Origin: Eleginops maclovinus
Lineage: Eukaryota; Chordata; Actinopteri; Perciformes; Eleginopidae
Length of the DNA: 64,000 nucleotides
Assembly: GCF_036324505.1 (NCBI RefSeq)
Contig: NC_086366.1
Location: 10,285,927 to 10,349,926 of the forward strand
Direction: 5' to 3'
Every line of letters begins with the position of its first letter. Within the stretch, counting starts at the first letter, position 1. The translations under genes and the position numbers were made by a program. Shown one piece after another: positions 26,857 to 43,223 of this stretch. The notes beneath the pieces were generated by a model, which was not told where the DNA came from, did not search any database, and saw only the letters and a list, made by a program, of their open reading frames with translations.

Positions 26857-27015
26857 GGATTTAAGGACATATCTCTGGAGAGGTTCATGCATGGCGGTGC
26901 CAATGTGACTGGTTTCCAGCTGGTGGACTTCAGCAGGCCTATTGTTATTAAACTGATGCAGCGCTGGAACAAACTGGATCAGAGAGAGTACCCGGGATCT
27001 GAAAGCCCACCGAAG
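26857..27015 (+). CDS. gria4: gria4 exon 6: amino-terminal domain
   Basis: A 159-nt, phase-0 exon with acceptor CATCACAG and donor GTGATA. It encodes [20 protein letters not shown], continues [17 protein letters not shown] and ends [13 protein letters not shown]. GluA4 has the same 53-residue length and near-identical sequence, whereas GluA1-3 differ strongly in this segment, so it is one of the best subtype markers in the window. NVT is a predicted N-glycosylation site conserved in AMPA subunits. Confidence 0.97.
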
Positions 27016-27241
27016 GTGATAAAATATGCCGTCTCATCCTTAAATATAAAGAGTTGAACAAGCTGCGACTACCTCAACAAATGTAATTTAAAATCTGTGC
27101 AATAGCGGGTCATGTTGTGAAAATGTTCAAACTTCGGCTACTTTTTTTCTGGAAACAAAAATGCACAGCTTTACTCAAGAAATAAAGCTCTTTTCCATGA
27201 TATAACACATTGGTACCAGACCTAAACTTGAAAACAATTAT

Positions 27242-27242
<1 letters not shown>

Positions 27243-27320
<78 letters not shown>
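27243..27320 (+). repeat. (CA)n microsatellite
   Basis: Uninterrupted CA tract of 78 bp, 228 bp downstream of exon 6. Confidence 0.99.
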
Positions 27321-27321
<1 letters not shown>

Positions 27322-28546
27322 TCAGTCGTTGTGACATCAGTGTGACTTCATGCCTGAAATTCACCACAGAAACCAAATGTGCAGCCTCTTTAGAAAGGTA
27401 ACCCATCAAAGAGTGATGTGCTGCATTTCAACCATTCAGAGTGTGATATGGTGCATTTGGTACCGCTTCTAAGCCAATCAGAGTGTGACCTCAGGCTGTG
27501 GGAGAGGTGAATTGGCTGATCCTACTATGATTGAATACATAAATTCCTCTATGATTAACGTTATGCATGCAGATTCAAACTGTATTTCCTCTCTGAACAC
27601 ATTAACCCTCAGTCCCTCTCTCTGTCACTCATCCACACTCACTCAGACCATATGCTCTTACACCAACTACGTAATAGATGAGCATGTAACTTGCACCTTG
27701 CTTTGGTCCTTTTTTAACACGGTAAGACGGCAATCATAGAAGCTTGCGCATGGCATTTTGCAAGTTGTTTTCTTTATAGTATTTATTATAAAATCATTCG
27801 TAATGCAGGACAGGGGATTAAAATGAGGTGGGCAACAAGACTAAATCCCCTTTCTGCACCATATTTCGTTACGTTATTGTACCACCAGACTAAAATAATA
27901 TTCATTTGAGTCAAGTTTTACATCATTTGTTATTATGTTAACATTTAAATGTAATAATGTTTAAAAATAACGTTTCATATTGGTTTGTTTATTTAATTTA
28001 GGATAATAGATATCTGACTTTCAAGTTGATTTTCAGTATTCATGAATTTAAATAAAATGATAACCATCAAACATTTAACATGAAAGTGCATCAAAGTTAA
28101 CACATTTTATCCGGACCTATTCAATTTCATTTAGACCCACTTAAATGACCTCCTGTAGGTCACATAGACTCATTACTTAAAAAATTGTTCCTTTCTCCAG
28201 TTGCGTGCATGAATTCACTGCTTCAATAGTCTCTCTTAGTGTCCTTATAACCCCCTCCATTCACCAACTGAGTGTCCATTTCCTCTCACTGCCCATGTCC
28301 CTTTTTCCGTCACATTAGCGTGCCTTTATTTCTATCCACTCCTCCTTTCTTTATGTCACTATTTATCGCCTTTTTCTTCATTCAGCACACCTCCCTTGAC
28401 TGGACACTGACCTGCTGCCAATTGTGCTTCATTTTTGCATATATTAAATCAAAAATATGTCCACCTACCCATTAAAAAGACATCATACAGCAGCTAACTG
28501 TAGTTTCCTCTCTGGCTCGCACCCACATGCAGTCCCTCTCAGAAGG

Positions 28547-28663
<117 letters not shown>

Positions 28664-29265
28664 AGTTCAACACTCCAACTTTATATTGACGGTCATAATC
28701 TTTTATTATTGGAATGTCATTTCTCACCTAAGGCCTAGTGTTAATTGACCAATCATCATTTTAAGATGGACCTGATGACTTTGCATTAGTGCATGACGAC
28801 TGCATAGATCCACCCATTTACACTAGAGCTGGTGTGTAAATGGGAGGGAAATTATGTATTCATGATTGTGTAAGATATACACAGTAAACATGCTTAGTTA
28901 TTGTCCACTTTGGAACTTGCTAAACACATTTGATGAAGTGCACTCAAATGTTATCTTCCCAATAATATTTCCTCTGCCTTTGGCAAACAAGAAAACTCAG
29001 TTTTAATCTTAATGATTTAACGAAATGACACAACACTAGATGTCTCTAGTGACAACAGATGCTTCCAAATTGCTCTAGGCTAATTTGTGCTGTGTAAAAG
29101 CTGAGCTCAGTTAGCCTTGGGCCAACTTGTAGCCTTAGGCCAAGTAGAACTCTGGTCTAATAATTTTCCGGCATGAAAAACCCATCAGGGACATGTCCCC
29201 TGCACACCAGAGACTGCATTTGGAGCTAGCGCTGTGCTATTGGCCATCAATCAAAATCTCTTAAC

Positions 29266-29330
29266 CCAGTGATTCTCAGCTGCTGTGCCCCGAAATGAGC
29301 TCTGGTGTGCCTGGAGAATTAGTTGAAGTG
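29266..29330. mobile_element. Possible hAT terminus fragment
   Basis: CAGTGATTCTCAGCTGCTGT followed by a GTGCCCCGAAATGA-like stretch resembles hAT termini that begin CAGTG(G/A)TTCTCA. No opposite end was found. Confidence 0.3.
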
Positions 29331-31284
29331 TAATGAAAATGATCAGTGACCTGGCAAAGAAATATATTAACTTCATAAAAATTCAGGCAAACTGCTTGTG
29401 ATCATCACATATAGTAACAGCCTTTCCTTTCCATCAAATTCTTTCACACATTTCCCCTAATTGCATAGTCAGAATATAAATAGGTCTACAACATCTGTGT
29501 TAGCATATTCAACAGATAATGGGCTCCCTTTATCAATATTTGCCCATGTGTAAAACATTTAATGTTTTCCAGACACCAGCGAAGAAATCATTTTATGAAA
29601 TGAGTATGCATGTTCACACGATTTTAAAGCTTCTGTGTTCCTTTTTTAATTTTCATTTCTTATTTAATCTGAAAACAACAATAATGAATTAGCTTTTTGT
29701 TTCTTTTCTTACCCTTATAAAACAGCCTTTGCTATATTATGTTCTCTGATATACAGTCTTAGGTGAGATAATTTAGTACTTAAAAAGCAGACATGTAGTG
29801 TACGCAGTCTTTGCCCAGGAATTATTTATGATGGTGATGATGATGATGATTGATAACATAACTCATATCGGTTCACATAATCAAAAGCCCCAAAAAACTT
29901 CAAAATGTGGTATAAATCTGTATTGTCATATTATGTAACAAGTTGAGGCGTTACTGCATGATTAAAAATAAATCAAGACCAACTTTCTACAGTCATGCTA
30001 GCAGCTCTATCAGGACAGTGTATAGTTATTTAACAAAACAATAATAAGAGTGTTCTTTGGCTCTGAGTTTAGCTGCAGGCCAACTGAGCTTAGCTTTAGT
30101 GTAATCTATTCATATTGAACTCTGAAGTCTACTGTATGTTGTTAGTTAGTAGAAATATTTTATGGAAGTTTTTGAAGTGTGGCAGAGAATTTGAAAACTT
30201 CCGGTTTAAAATAAAGACGTGCAGCCAGCTCTTTAAAATGCACCAAATAACAATGCTCACATGCTCACAAAATGCAGGTGAAATTTTATGAAATCTTGAC
30301 CTGATATTGCTATTGCATAAATGAATATATTTTTCATAAAGAACTAGTGTAAAAAGTAAGTGGCACATGCTTTCTTTTATTGCGTAGATTTTATAATATT
30401 TGAGAATGCTTGTTGATAGAGAAAATCAGTATTGACTTTTTGCCGGAGATTTGAAGCGATCCAATAAATATTATCTACAATAATTCTTTTTAAAAGCCAT
30501 TACTGTTTCTCAAAAATACCAAAGGTGTTTCTGTCTTTCCTGCTGCAGAAACAGACACAAAATGCTTGCTCTGGTTTGTTGTTGTTTTCTCCTTGAATTC
30601 GATCCCATAGTCGTCATATGTCAGTCGCACGCCTAAAGGCTTCTTTAGTTTCAGCGGGGAGAGATGAAAGGAGGATGACATGGTTGTGCAGCCTTCCAAA
30701 ACACACCTCATGGGATTCAAATCAAGGGATGTCAGTAAGAGACCTGCAGAGGCGTGGAGAGCATCGGCAGAGTCTCAGCCGACTTCCCTCTTTCCTCCCA
30801 TTTTTATCTCACCACTCTTCGCTGCTGTGATGTGAAGGCGCCCGCTGTGTGTTTGACTGCCTCTGTCTGTCTGCTTGGCGCTGTGCTCCAGTGTGTGTGT
30901 GGGCTGGATGGGTTTGTTGCTGCTGAGTGTGTGGTGCTCTTCCACGCTGCGCTGTTTCTTCCCTATAATGAATTTGTCAAACAATCTGTCAAGATCACCA
31001 CTACATTTAAGAGTTTCAATAGGCAACAAATCTTGTAATCTCTTACCCTTTACCTTTTTCTTGATGTGACATTGAAAACATTCCCTCTGAAGTGCCACAT
31101 CTTATTCAATAATGAAATGTTATAAAATGAACATTTATACATAAGGTAAGTTCCACCTTCAAAAGAAGTACCCTAACAAAGTGGATTTTCATAGCGGTAA
31201 TGCAATATCATTTAAAGCTGTTTTAATGTAACTTTAATGCCCCAGTTACTGTTTTCGAAAACTATAAGCCTGTCTAGAAGTGGC

Positions 31285-31318
31285 ACATTTACAGTGATGT
31301 TACATTTACAGTGATGTT
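31285..31318 (+). repeat. Exact 17-bp tandem duplication
   Basis: ACATTTACAGTGATGTT occurs twice in direct succession. Confidence 0.95.
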
Positions 31319-31735
31319 GATTGATGTTCACCAGTGTTAAGTGTCGACGTCAAATAAAAGTCAGACTGTTAGTGAGATGGATTGAGGCTCAGCGTTTTTA
31401 CACACCGATAAGGGTATTCATATGGAGTTAAGATGGTCCAATTTTATACAGCTTAGATTAAGTTGTGTCTCATTTGAAGAATACATCACATAGGCATTTG
31501 GTACAGCTCTGCAACATTAGCATGTTCTTGTTTTTGCTTTTTAAATCACAGGAAACATATATTCTTTGCTGGTATCTCATCGAGTCACGCAGAGTAGCAA
31601 AATCTATGATCACTGTAAAGAAAATGTGGAGGGTTTTGTAAAATGCCGCTGAGCACCAAACACACCTTTCAGATGTATTTGGGTTTCAGTTGTTTGAATT
31701 ACTTTTTTTTTTCTGTCTCGTCTTTCATTCTGCAG

Positions 31736-31903
31736 TATACCTCATCTCTGACATACGATGGCGTCCTTGTGATGGCCGAGGCCTTCCGCACCCTTCGTCG
31801 GCAGAAAATTGATATCAGTCGCCGTGGCAACGCTGGTGATTGCCTGGCTAACCCAGCTGCTCCCTGGAACCAAGGAATAGATATGGAGCGTGCACTCAAA
31901 CAG
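31736..31903 (+). CDS. gria4: gria4 exon 7: amino-terminal domain
   Basis: A 168-nt, phase-0 exon of 56 codons with acceptor TTCTGCAG and donor GTTAGC. It encodes [20 protein letters not shown], then [20 protein letters not shown] and [16 protein letters not shown]. This is the conserved end of lobe 1, with the Cys of GDCLANP that closes the domain disulfide. Small changes from mammalian GluA4 are SSL for SAL and WNQG for WGQG. Length and phase are those of mammalian exon 7. Confidence 0.98.
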
Positions 31904-33384
<1,481 letters not shown>

Positions 33385-33495
33385 ATTGGCTATTGGAATG
33401 ACATAGACAAACTTGTGTTGGTCCAAAATGAAAATGCTCTGTCCAATGACAGCACGGCGATGGAGAACCGAACCGTGGTCGTGACAACCATCATG
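33385..33495 (+). CDS. gria4: gria4 exon 9: linker and start of ligand-binding domain S1
   Basis: A 111-nt, phase-0 exon of 37 codons with acceptor TCCCTCAG and donor GTAATG. It begins [14 protein letters not shown] and ends [11 protein letters not shown]. It covers the linker between the amino-terminal and ligand-binding domains and the first S1 beta strand (RTVVVTTI). NDS and NRT are predicted N-glycosylation sites. It ends on a complete codon, so it can splice in frame either to exon 10 (full receptor) or to the candidate terminal exon at 35359. Confidence 0.97.
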
Positions 33496-35358
33496 GTAAT
33501 GTACCCTCAGACTGCTTTCATTTCTGCATTCATTTGGGTGAAGCTGTCCTTCAACATCAGTCCGTTAAAATCCATCACCTCCTATCACCCAAACCTTGCA
33601 TCAAAGCTCACAGCTGCCTCATATAGATTATTGAATTTCATGGAGATGCAAATCGAAATATAAATCTGGCGCCCAACAGGTGACTCATATTAATAGTGTT
33701 AATAATTAATGTTACGTTCATGCTTAATTAAAAAAATCGGACATTTTCCAAAATTAGGTGCATGCAATTAGAAAGGGAGGGAAGAGGGTAAGCCAAGATT
33801 TCAATTCTAATTAGTTTGACAACATGAAATATAGATTGATTGAACAGTAATAATGGCCTTTGCTGCTGTAGTATGGTGTTTCCCAATTTTGGGTTTGGGA
33901 ACCAATTGGTTATATATCTTAGGGCTCATAAGATGAATAAAAAGCAAAGAAAAACAAGAAATTCCACATATTTTTCCAATGTCCCACTGTTTGCTTTTTG
34001 TTCAATCAAGCAAAGAAAAACATTCATTTTTGTCACAACCAGTAAATATTCAAGTTTTCATTAGGTATTGCTTTGTTTTAATTGGTCCCAAATAGAAAAG
34101 GTGAGAAAGTCACTGTACACCTCATACAGTAAATATAATTTAAGGCTGGAAGCTGGAGTTTGCTTACGTTGTGACTTTATAGGATACAATATCAGAAGTT
34201 AGGGCAGAAACGTTCAACTTTAGGATGTGATGCGTCTGAGTTTTGTTAATGTCAAAGAAAAATCAGGTTGGAGCAGGATGAGCTGTGTGAGTTGAAGAGA
34301 GCTCTCAGAGCACAGCCATGAAGGAGTGGCACTCGTCCAGCTGGAAGATTGCACTAATGTCTCATTAGTAGGCAAATCTAAAACTGGCCTCACATCACCG
34401 TTTAGAAGTGACCTTAGTCCAGTCTCCTCTAAAGGCTTCCACATAGACACCAGTCTGCAGTTCAGTGTAATTACTTCTATTTCTTCTACAATCATGGATA
34501 AAGGAGGGCTAATCGGTGGATTTGTGCACATCCTCTGCTTACATTTGATTTCACTTCACCCATCTGCAGTCTTTTTATGGTGGCCATCCCCTTCCTGTAA
34601 ATGCAATCAGACTAATTCAATTGGGCACGCAAAATGATGCAAGTGAAAGCAACTCAAAAGACTAATTTGAGCCCAGAGATAAAACAAGCCACAGATGCTT
34701 CAGCTACAGCAATTCAGCATTTTGTTTTAGCTACGTTGCTTTATTCAGCAAACTTCTAAGTATGACCAAAATATCTGTATTTGTACTGCAGCGCTTATAC
34801 CTATAATACGTTCAAGGACTCTATAATATGTTGAAAGTCTACAGTGCCTCTGGTGGTCAAAAGTGGTAGTCACCAGTCTGGTCTGCACAGAGGGAAAGGT
34901 TACACACACTACAGGAGAGAGTTCAGAGATAGGAATTCAGTTGGACTAAATGTCCCCAGTTAAAAGTCCCGCCTGCAGGCCTGCACAATCCAACAAGCAA
35001 TGTGTTAAACATCAGTGCAGTGTGCAGAGTGGTGCCTACAGCCAGGCCTAAGACTAGAAAATTCAAACACATGAGCACGACCAAAAAATGAAAGGGCAAG
35101 TTGTTATTCTATGCACATCGCACTCATTTGTTGTTCCTGTGGCTTGTGTCTCTTATTACATTCATGTTGTGTGGTTGAAAAAGAGATGCCAAATAAACTT
35201 TGACATTACTGCATACGTATCTCCCCTATATCTTCCCACCCATGTCTGTCTCCCTGCGTTTTTACCTCCATACCTCCCCCACCTGCATATTTTTCTGTGG
35301 ATGGTGACCTCAGCAGGCCTTGGCTAACATTAGCTCAGCCACCTCCTCCTCTTTGCAG

Positions 35359-35630
35359 CCTCTGATGATGAGGAAGCCTCTGCTGCGACACTGATGCCGG
35401 GTCTGCAGACAGAGCGACAGGCTCGAAAACCCTCGGAAAGGACAGACAGACTGATAGACTGTGTCTCTAAAGCTTTGTACAAAGACTCAGTGTGCACCTT
35501 TTTTTTTACTTTGTTGTAATGTCTTCCTTTTTTCTTTTTTTTTTTAAATGTGTTTTGTTTCTAAGTGTTTTATTAAGAAAGGGTTTGCAATGCAATAGCA
35601 CAAAATAAATGGCAGAGAGGGATTGAACAG
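35359..35630 (+). CDS. gria4: Candidate alternative 3'-terminal exon giving a short GluA4
   Basis: A strong acceptor (CTCCTCCTCTTTGCAG, AG at 35357-35358) is followed in the phase left by exon 9 by eleven codons PLMMRKPLLRH and stop TGA at 35392-35394. An AATAAA polyadenylation-type signal lies at 35604-35609, so the 3' end given is approximate. Spliced to exon 9 it would yield a protein ending TTIM-PLMMRKPLLRH: the amino-terminal domain plus the first S1 strand and no channel. A human GRIA4 short isoform of about 433 residues with an alternative C-terminus of similar length and, as I recall, a similar PLM...P.LR pattern is annotated. The short peptide could still be chance, and no transcript evidence is available here. 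Confidence 0.6.
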
Positions 35631-38600
35631 ATGAGAAGGTGACAGCCACCGTGTGTTGAACCTATGAGGCACTGGGATGTTCCTATCTTTTTGTCACGAC
35701 AACACAGCTGGACTGGAGCTCTGCAAGGAATTCTGTGGCTACTGTCAAGATTTGACATTTGGCCACATAGAAAGATCTCCAGACCATCAGACAGCCCTGT
35801 TAATTCAGTTTAGTTTCACTCCTTTCGAGGACACCTCAACAACGACTAACCCCTCTGCTACACTACAGCGAACCTGCAAATTACCATCACTAGGTGTTTG
35901 GGTTTTTTTTGTTTGTTAAGGAGAGTACTATGTGGACACAATTTGGTGTCATTCCTGCCTTTTTCATACCACACCTTTTGAAACTGCCTGCCCTCCATCA
36001 TCATCTTTCTGCTTCGTCACTCTGGTAAATCGACTAAGTCAAGCTCAATCGATCTCCTTTTTCTCAGCTGTATTTGAGTTCCAGTGAGTGCCCTGAAAAG
36101 AAAGGTTTTAATCACTAGGGTTTTTTTGGCTGATGCACAAAAGATGCACACACTTCACATTGTAATGGCAACATTATGAATGCGTGTGTCTTGTCTTTTA
36201 CATTTTTACATAAGCATGGAAGCAAAGTGCATTCACAGGGACCGATTGTTCAGCATGTGCCTTTACTAGTGTGTAGTAACTGCACAAGTTAACAATGACA
36301 ATCTATTGTTTATGCATTTGCTTTGCCAATAGTTAATTAGAGCCTACAAAATGCCTGTGAAGTGAATTTGTATGTTAAATATAATATAAGCATAAAGAAC
36401 TATATTTTAAGATAAATGGAATTTGCGTTTAAATTTATTTTCAATACATGGATTATCAAACAAAGAGCTTTAAAGAATCTGCAACGTCCAATAACTGTTA
36501 AGCTTTCCCAAAAGTATGTGAGGTCAATATACCTGCCTCCACACATCTCTTCATTAGGATGCAGGACACTCATTCATGGAGCTGTAGATAGAAAATCAAG
36601 AGAGTTACATTATTTATGTGATCCTATTAAGTAGGTCAAATTACAAAGAATCAAGAAAAGTATGCAAGCGCCTAAAAATGTTGAAAAATATGTAACATGA
36701 TCAACCCAAGCTTAAAGTTGGTTTGATGGCCAAAGTGTGTGGTGGTTGAATCATTGGCTGGAAAGACAGCAATGCTTATTTGGTGGTTAGTTACCTGAAA
36801 GAATGACTTATTCTGCAGTTGACAGTCATTGTGGCTGGAGGACTTCATTGGAAAAGCCTTTTAACTGCAGCTTACAGACTGTCATTGTGACTAAGAGACT
36901 GGGTACTGAATGACTTTCGTCTGCTAAATTGTTTACTGTTAGAATGACTGACCGACTGACTGCTCTGCCTTACTCTCTTAATGGCTAAATAGCTGCGAGA
37001 TCATCACACTGACTTACTGGCCAAATATGAGACTGGATAGATGATTATGTACTATAATTGCGGTAATGAATAAATGAGTGAACTGATTGACCAATTTTAC
37101 TGACTGAAACAGGTTGCGACGGCCTGGCTTGCTTCTCTGGCCATCTGAATGGATGGCTCGCAGGCTTATTAAATGTCTCAGTGGTTGGCTAACCCGTAAC
37201 GTGAAAGTCTGGCTTTATAAATGCTGAACTGATTGAGCATCTGGTTGGCAGCCTGAATTAATTACTTGACAGATAGGTGACTGTCCATGCGGGTGCCTGT
37301 CTTCTCACTGGCTGGCTAACTGGCTTACATAGCATATCCTGTCTGCCTTTTTGGCTCCAGTGTGAAGTGTTTCATGTCTTATCAGCCCCAACCATTTGCT
37401 TCTACAAAGCTGTTCTCCCTCTTTCGCCCACCCGTTTTTCCTCCTTATGTCTGTCTTTTCAGCCTTTTCCCTCTTTACTTCTCGACTTCTCTTTCTCTCG
37501 ACTTCACACTTTCCATTTTTTCTGTTCCTATCTATCTTCTATTCTACCTGTAGCTATTTCTATTTGTATTCTGATCTGCTCCTTCATCTTTCTTCTTTAG
37601 TTTTTTGCAGCCAATATGCCTCACATCGCTCTCTCTATTGAATTTCTCTTTACCATGCCCTCCCTTTTTTCTTCTTAATCGTTGTCCCTATTTCCGTCCT
37701 CTCTTCTTACCTGTCATTAAAAGCCATATCCTGTCTCATGATGCTACGTGCCACACCAAAACCTAATGCGGTAAAAAAGTTATTATTATTATTCGGTACA
37801 CGCACATATACTCACCCACATCATTGGCATTACCTTCACACCAAGACAAAGGCGTCTGGGGCAAACTGATAACAAACCTTAAGGAGGCTTTAAAGTGAAA
37901 CAGTGCCACTGTTGGCAGAGCTCCCACTGGTGTGTGTCTTTGTGTGTCTGTCTGTTTTTACATGAGCTAAATTAACTCCACATTAGCTCGCTCTAGTGTC
38001 AAATACTTTACTTCTAACATTAGAAAATAAGGATAATTTTATTAAGAAGGCCACTGAGATGGTTGCGTGGACCTCGTTAACACAGATTAGGTAAACAATA
38101 CGCCTTGAGATAATAGCATTCTTACATCTTTCAAGGGAGGGTCATTAGTAAGGCACAATCCTGATATGGGATGACAAATGATTGCCCTGCAGTAAATAAT
38201 CAACCTAAATGAATGGTTTTAACAATCTGGAAAATATGCAAGGTTGCTATTTCTCTGAAAGTTAAATGCCCAAGGGGATACATTGATATATTGATTGTAT
38301 ACTTTACGTTAATGTTGTAGAAAGTTTCAGCTTTATTATTGTCTTTGTGTCCAAAAAAGTACAGCTTGCACAATACATTACAGGCATGTGATGTATATAT
38401 ACTCTTGTTCGTAAATCACATTTTTTTTAATATACTATAGGGTTTCTAATTCTCTGATTTTACATCTTCACAATAAGTCAAACTTTCCAACAAGCTGGTG
38501 TTGTCCTTTAAAGTTCACATCTTTTTTACTTGGTTCCCTTTCCTGAGACAGTACTGAACAGTAGTCATTGCTATGTTAAACTTTAAGAATGAATTTACTA

Positions 38601-38755
38601 GGACCTGCTGTTTGCTGTTCATTAACATTATGATTCATGTTGAGTCAATGGAATAAGCACCCCTGGGACCTGCTAATGTCCCTGATAATGACATTTTTAG
38701 AAGAATTGTTTTTGTATGTTTTGACATTTAACACAATGGGGGAATGTTTGCATTT

Positions 38756-38774
38756 GATGATGATGATGATGATG
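38756..38774 (+). repeat. (GAT)n short repeat
   Basis: About six GAT units followed shortly by a run of ten or more A. Confidence 0.9.
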
Positions 38775-40304
38775 TTGGTAAAAAAAAAAAGCGTTATTTG
38801 TCTCATTTTTGTTGTTTGTTTTGGAAGCAATGGATTTTGTTTAACAAATTGTATACTGATGACTGAATAATGGTTCTCTAGAAATGTGGTAATGCCTTGC
38901 TTCAGGCGTTATTTGTTTGTTTGTATCTCAACCTTTCATATGTTAATTACAGACTATTATTATTTCATTTGTTTATTTTAATGTGCAAAATAACGAATGC
39001 ATATCCCTAGAGTTATGGCTTTAAATCCAGCTTCTTTTTGTAGGGTTTTTTTTTGTACATTTTAGCTTCCATTGTGAGATTTTTATATTCCCCTGCCTGC
39101 TTTCTCATGATATAGACTTGTGTTCAATGTAATTCAACTTCCCGTTTTGAAGATCGTTAACTCCAAATCTGTGGCAGAGTAGTTTTATTACTCTTTTGAT
39201 CCTGTTTAAAAATGTCCTGAAATCCCCATTGTTTAAACTGTAATTGTTTTCAATGTGAATCATTTTCCTGAATGAAGAATTCAATCCAAAATATGTTATC
39301 TTTTATTGTGTTTTATGAACTTCATAAACCTTTTCATAGCATGGGAGTGTTGGATACAGTAAAAGCCTGTTTGATTAATTAGATGAGATTAGTCTTTGAT
39401 TAAAAAGGCTTTGATAGCATTTTAATAGGCTTAGTTTCAGTTGGATTACAGGGTGAGCAGCCTCAGGCATAATACCATAACTCACTGCTCCTGATGGATG
39501 CACTGTCACTCAAAAGTGTGTGTGTGTCTTTCTTTTTTCTGTGCATATCCTACGCAGATGTGGTAATGTGTCTGCATGCTGTGACCATGTTACTGTGTCA
39601 TCCCTAATACACCTACAATCTCACTAGACAACATTAAACCTCCTCCTTGCTTTCATCTTTTTGTTTACTGCATGCATAGACATTCCTCTATCTCTTACGA
39701 CGCATTACCAAAGCTGCAGTTTCCCTCTTTTTCTCCTCTCTTCCTGTTCTTTTTCACTCTCTATTGTACTTTACTTTCCTCTGAGCATAACTGTTGTACT
39801 CAGTGAGGTGCAGGTCCCAGCGGAGGCACGTAATGTCAGATGAAGGCATTAAACAAGGCACTAGAAGTCAGAAACACACAATATAAAACATCTTTTTTAG
39901 ACATGGCCTTCTTAAAAAATAAAGAAAACGGCTGCATATCTATGATTGGGTGGCTTAGGAGTTTTTCTGACAAAATTTCTGGGAGAATTCCTATAGAGTA
40001 AAATGTGTTATGTGCATACATTTCAGAATATTAATGTTATAGTAACATCTCTGTTCTTCAGTTCAGTTTGTCGACATTGCATTGGTGTATATAACTCAGC
40101 CATGGCACTTTCTGTTCAGTCCGATAATATTACTGTATTTTTAAACTGTATTTACCTTGATTTTTCTTTGTTCAGTATGTGTTTTTCCTTGGTACAATGT
40201 TCACAACTAAACTTCTCTTCAATTTGTTTTTCCTGCTTTAATAAGTGCTGCTGTCATGTTCCTCCAAACACTTTTGTCTTTCTCCCCTTATGCTGGTTCT
40301 GCAG

Positions 40305-40511
40305 GAGGGTCCCTATGTGATGCTGAAGAAGAACTGGGAACTCTATGAAGGGAACGACCAGTTTGAGGGATACTGTGTGGACTTGGCCTCAGAAATCGCA
40401 AAACACATCGGAATCAAATACAAGATCTCCATCGTACCGGATGGGAAGTATGGAGCCAGAGATCCAGAGACCAAGATATGGAATGGCATGGTGGGAGAGC
40501 TTGTGTATGGG
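40305..40511 (+). CDS. gria4: gria4 exon 10: ligand-binding domain S1
   Basis: A 207-nt, phase-0 exon of 69 codons with acceptor GTTCTGCAG and donor GTAAGT. It starts [20 protein letters not shown] and contains [20 protein letters not shown] and [15 protein letters not shown], ending GMVGELVYG. The first Glu corresponds to Glu402 of mature GluA2 and the Tyr of GKYGARD to Tyr450, which lines the glutamate pocket; both are kept. [11 protein letters not shown] is the GluA4 form. Departures from mammals include EGPY for ESPY, Trp for His in KKNW, and Phe for the first Tyr of the YEGY motif. By my numbering the last is position 421, not a ligand contact. Confidence 0.98.
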
Positions 40512-43062
<2,551 letters not shown>

Positions 43063-43223
43063 GTGAGTCGCTTCAGTCCTTATGAGTGGCACGCCGAGGA
43101 ACCAGAGGAGGGAACAACAGAGCTTGGCCCCACCGACCAGCCTCCCAATGAGTTTGGCATCTTCAACTCCCTCTGGTTCTCACTGGGAGCCTTCATGCAA
43201 CAGGGCTGCGACATCTCACCACG
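43063..43223 (+). CDS. gria4: gria4 exon 11b: M1-M2 loop and pore loop with Q/R site
   Basis: A 161-nt exon, acceptor CTGTCTCAG, donor GTGAGT, ending after the first two bases of an Arg codon. It starts [17 protein letters not shown], has a variable cytoplasmic loop ([17 protein letters not shown]), then the re-entrant pore loop [19 protein letters not shown]. The first Q of MQQG (CAA at 43198-43200) is the Q/R site and is encoded as Gln. This is the state of GluA1, 3 and 4 and of unedited GluA2, and predicts calcium-permeable, polyamine-sensitive channels. The acidic loop ending [10 protein letters not shown] is closest to GluA4. Confidence 0.97.

Larger units (their letters stand above)
33496..40304 (+). 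other. gria4: Intron 9 (6809 bp)
   Basis: The intron between the start and the body of S1. It holds a candidate alternative 3'-terminal exon (35359 to about 35630) and a decayed TGAC/TGGC-rich tract (about 36720-37330). It also has a pyrimidine-rich stretch (about 37420-37720) and small ATT and GAT repeats at 37785 and 38756. No other exon is supported. Confidence 0.8.

Noticed and set aside
40351..40375. Phe in GNDQFEGY as loss of the ligand-binding Tyr450
   Set aside because: Counting along mature GluA2 places this at position 421; Tyr450 is the Tyr of GKYGARD, which is present.
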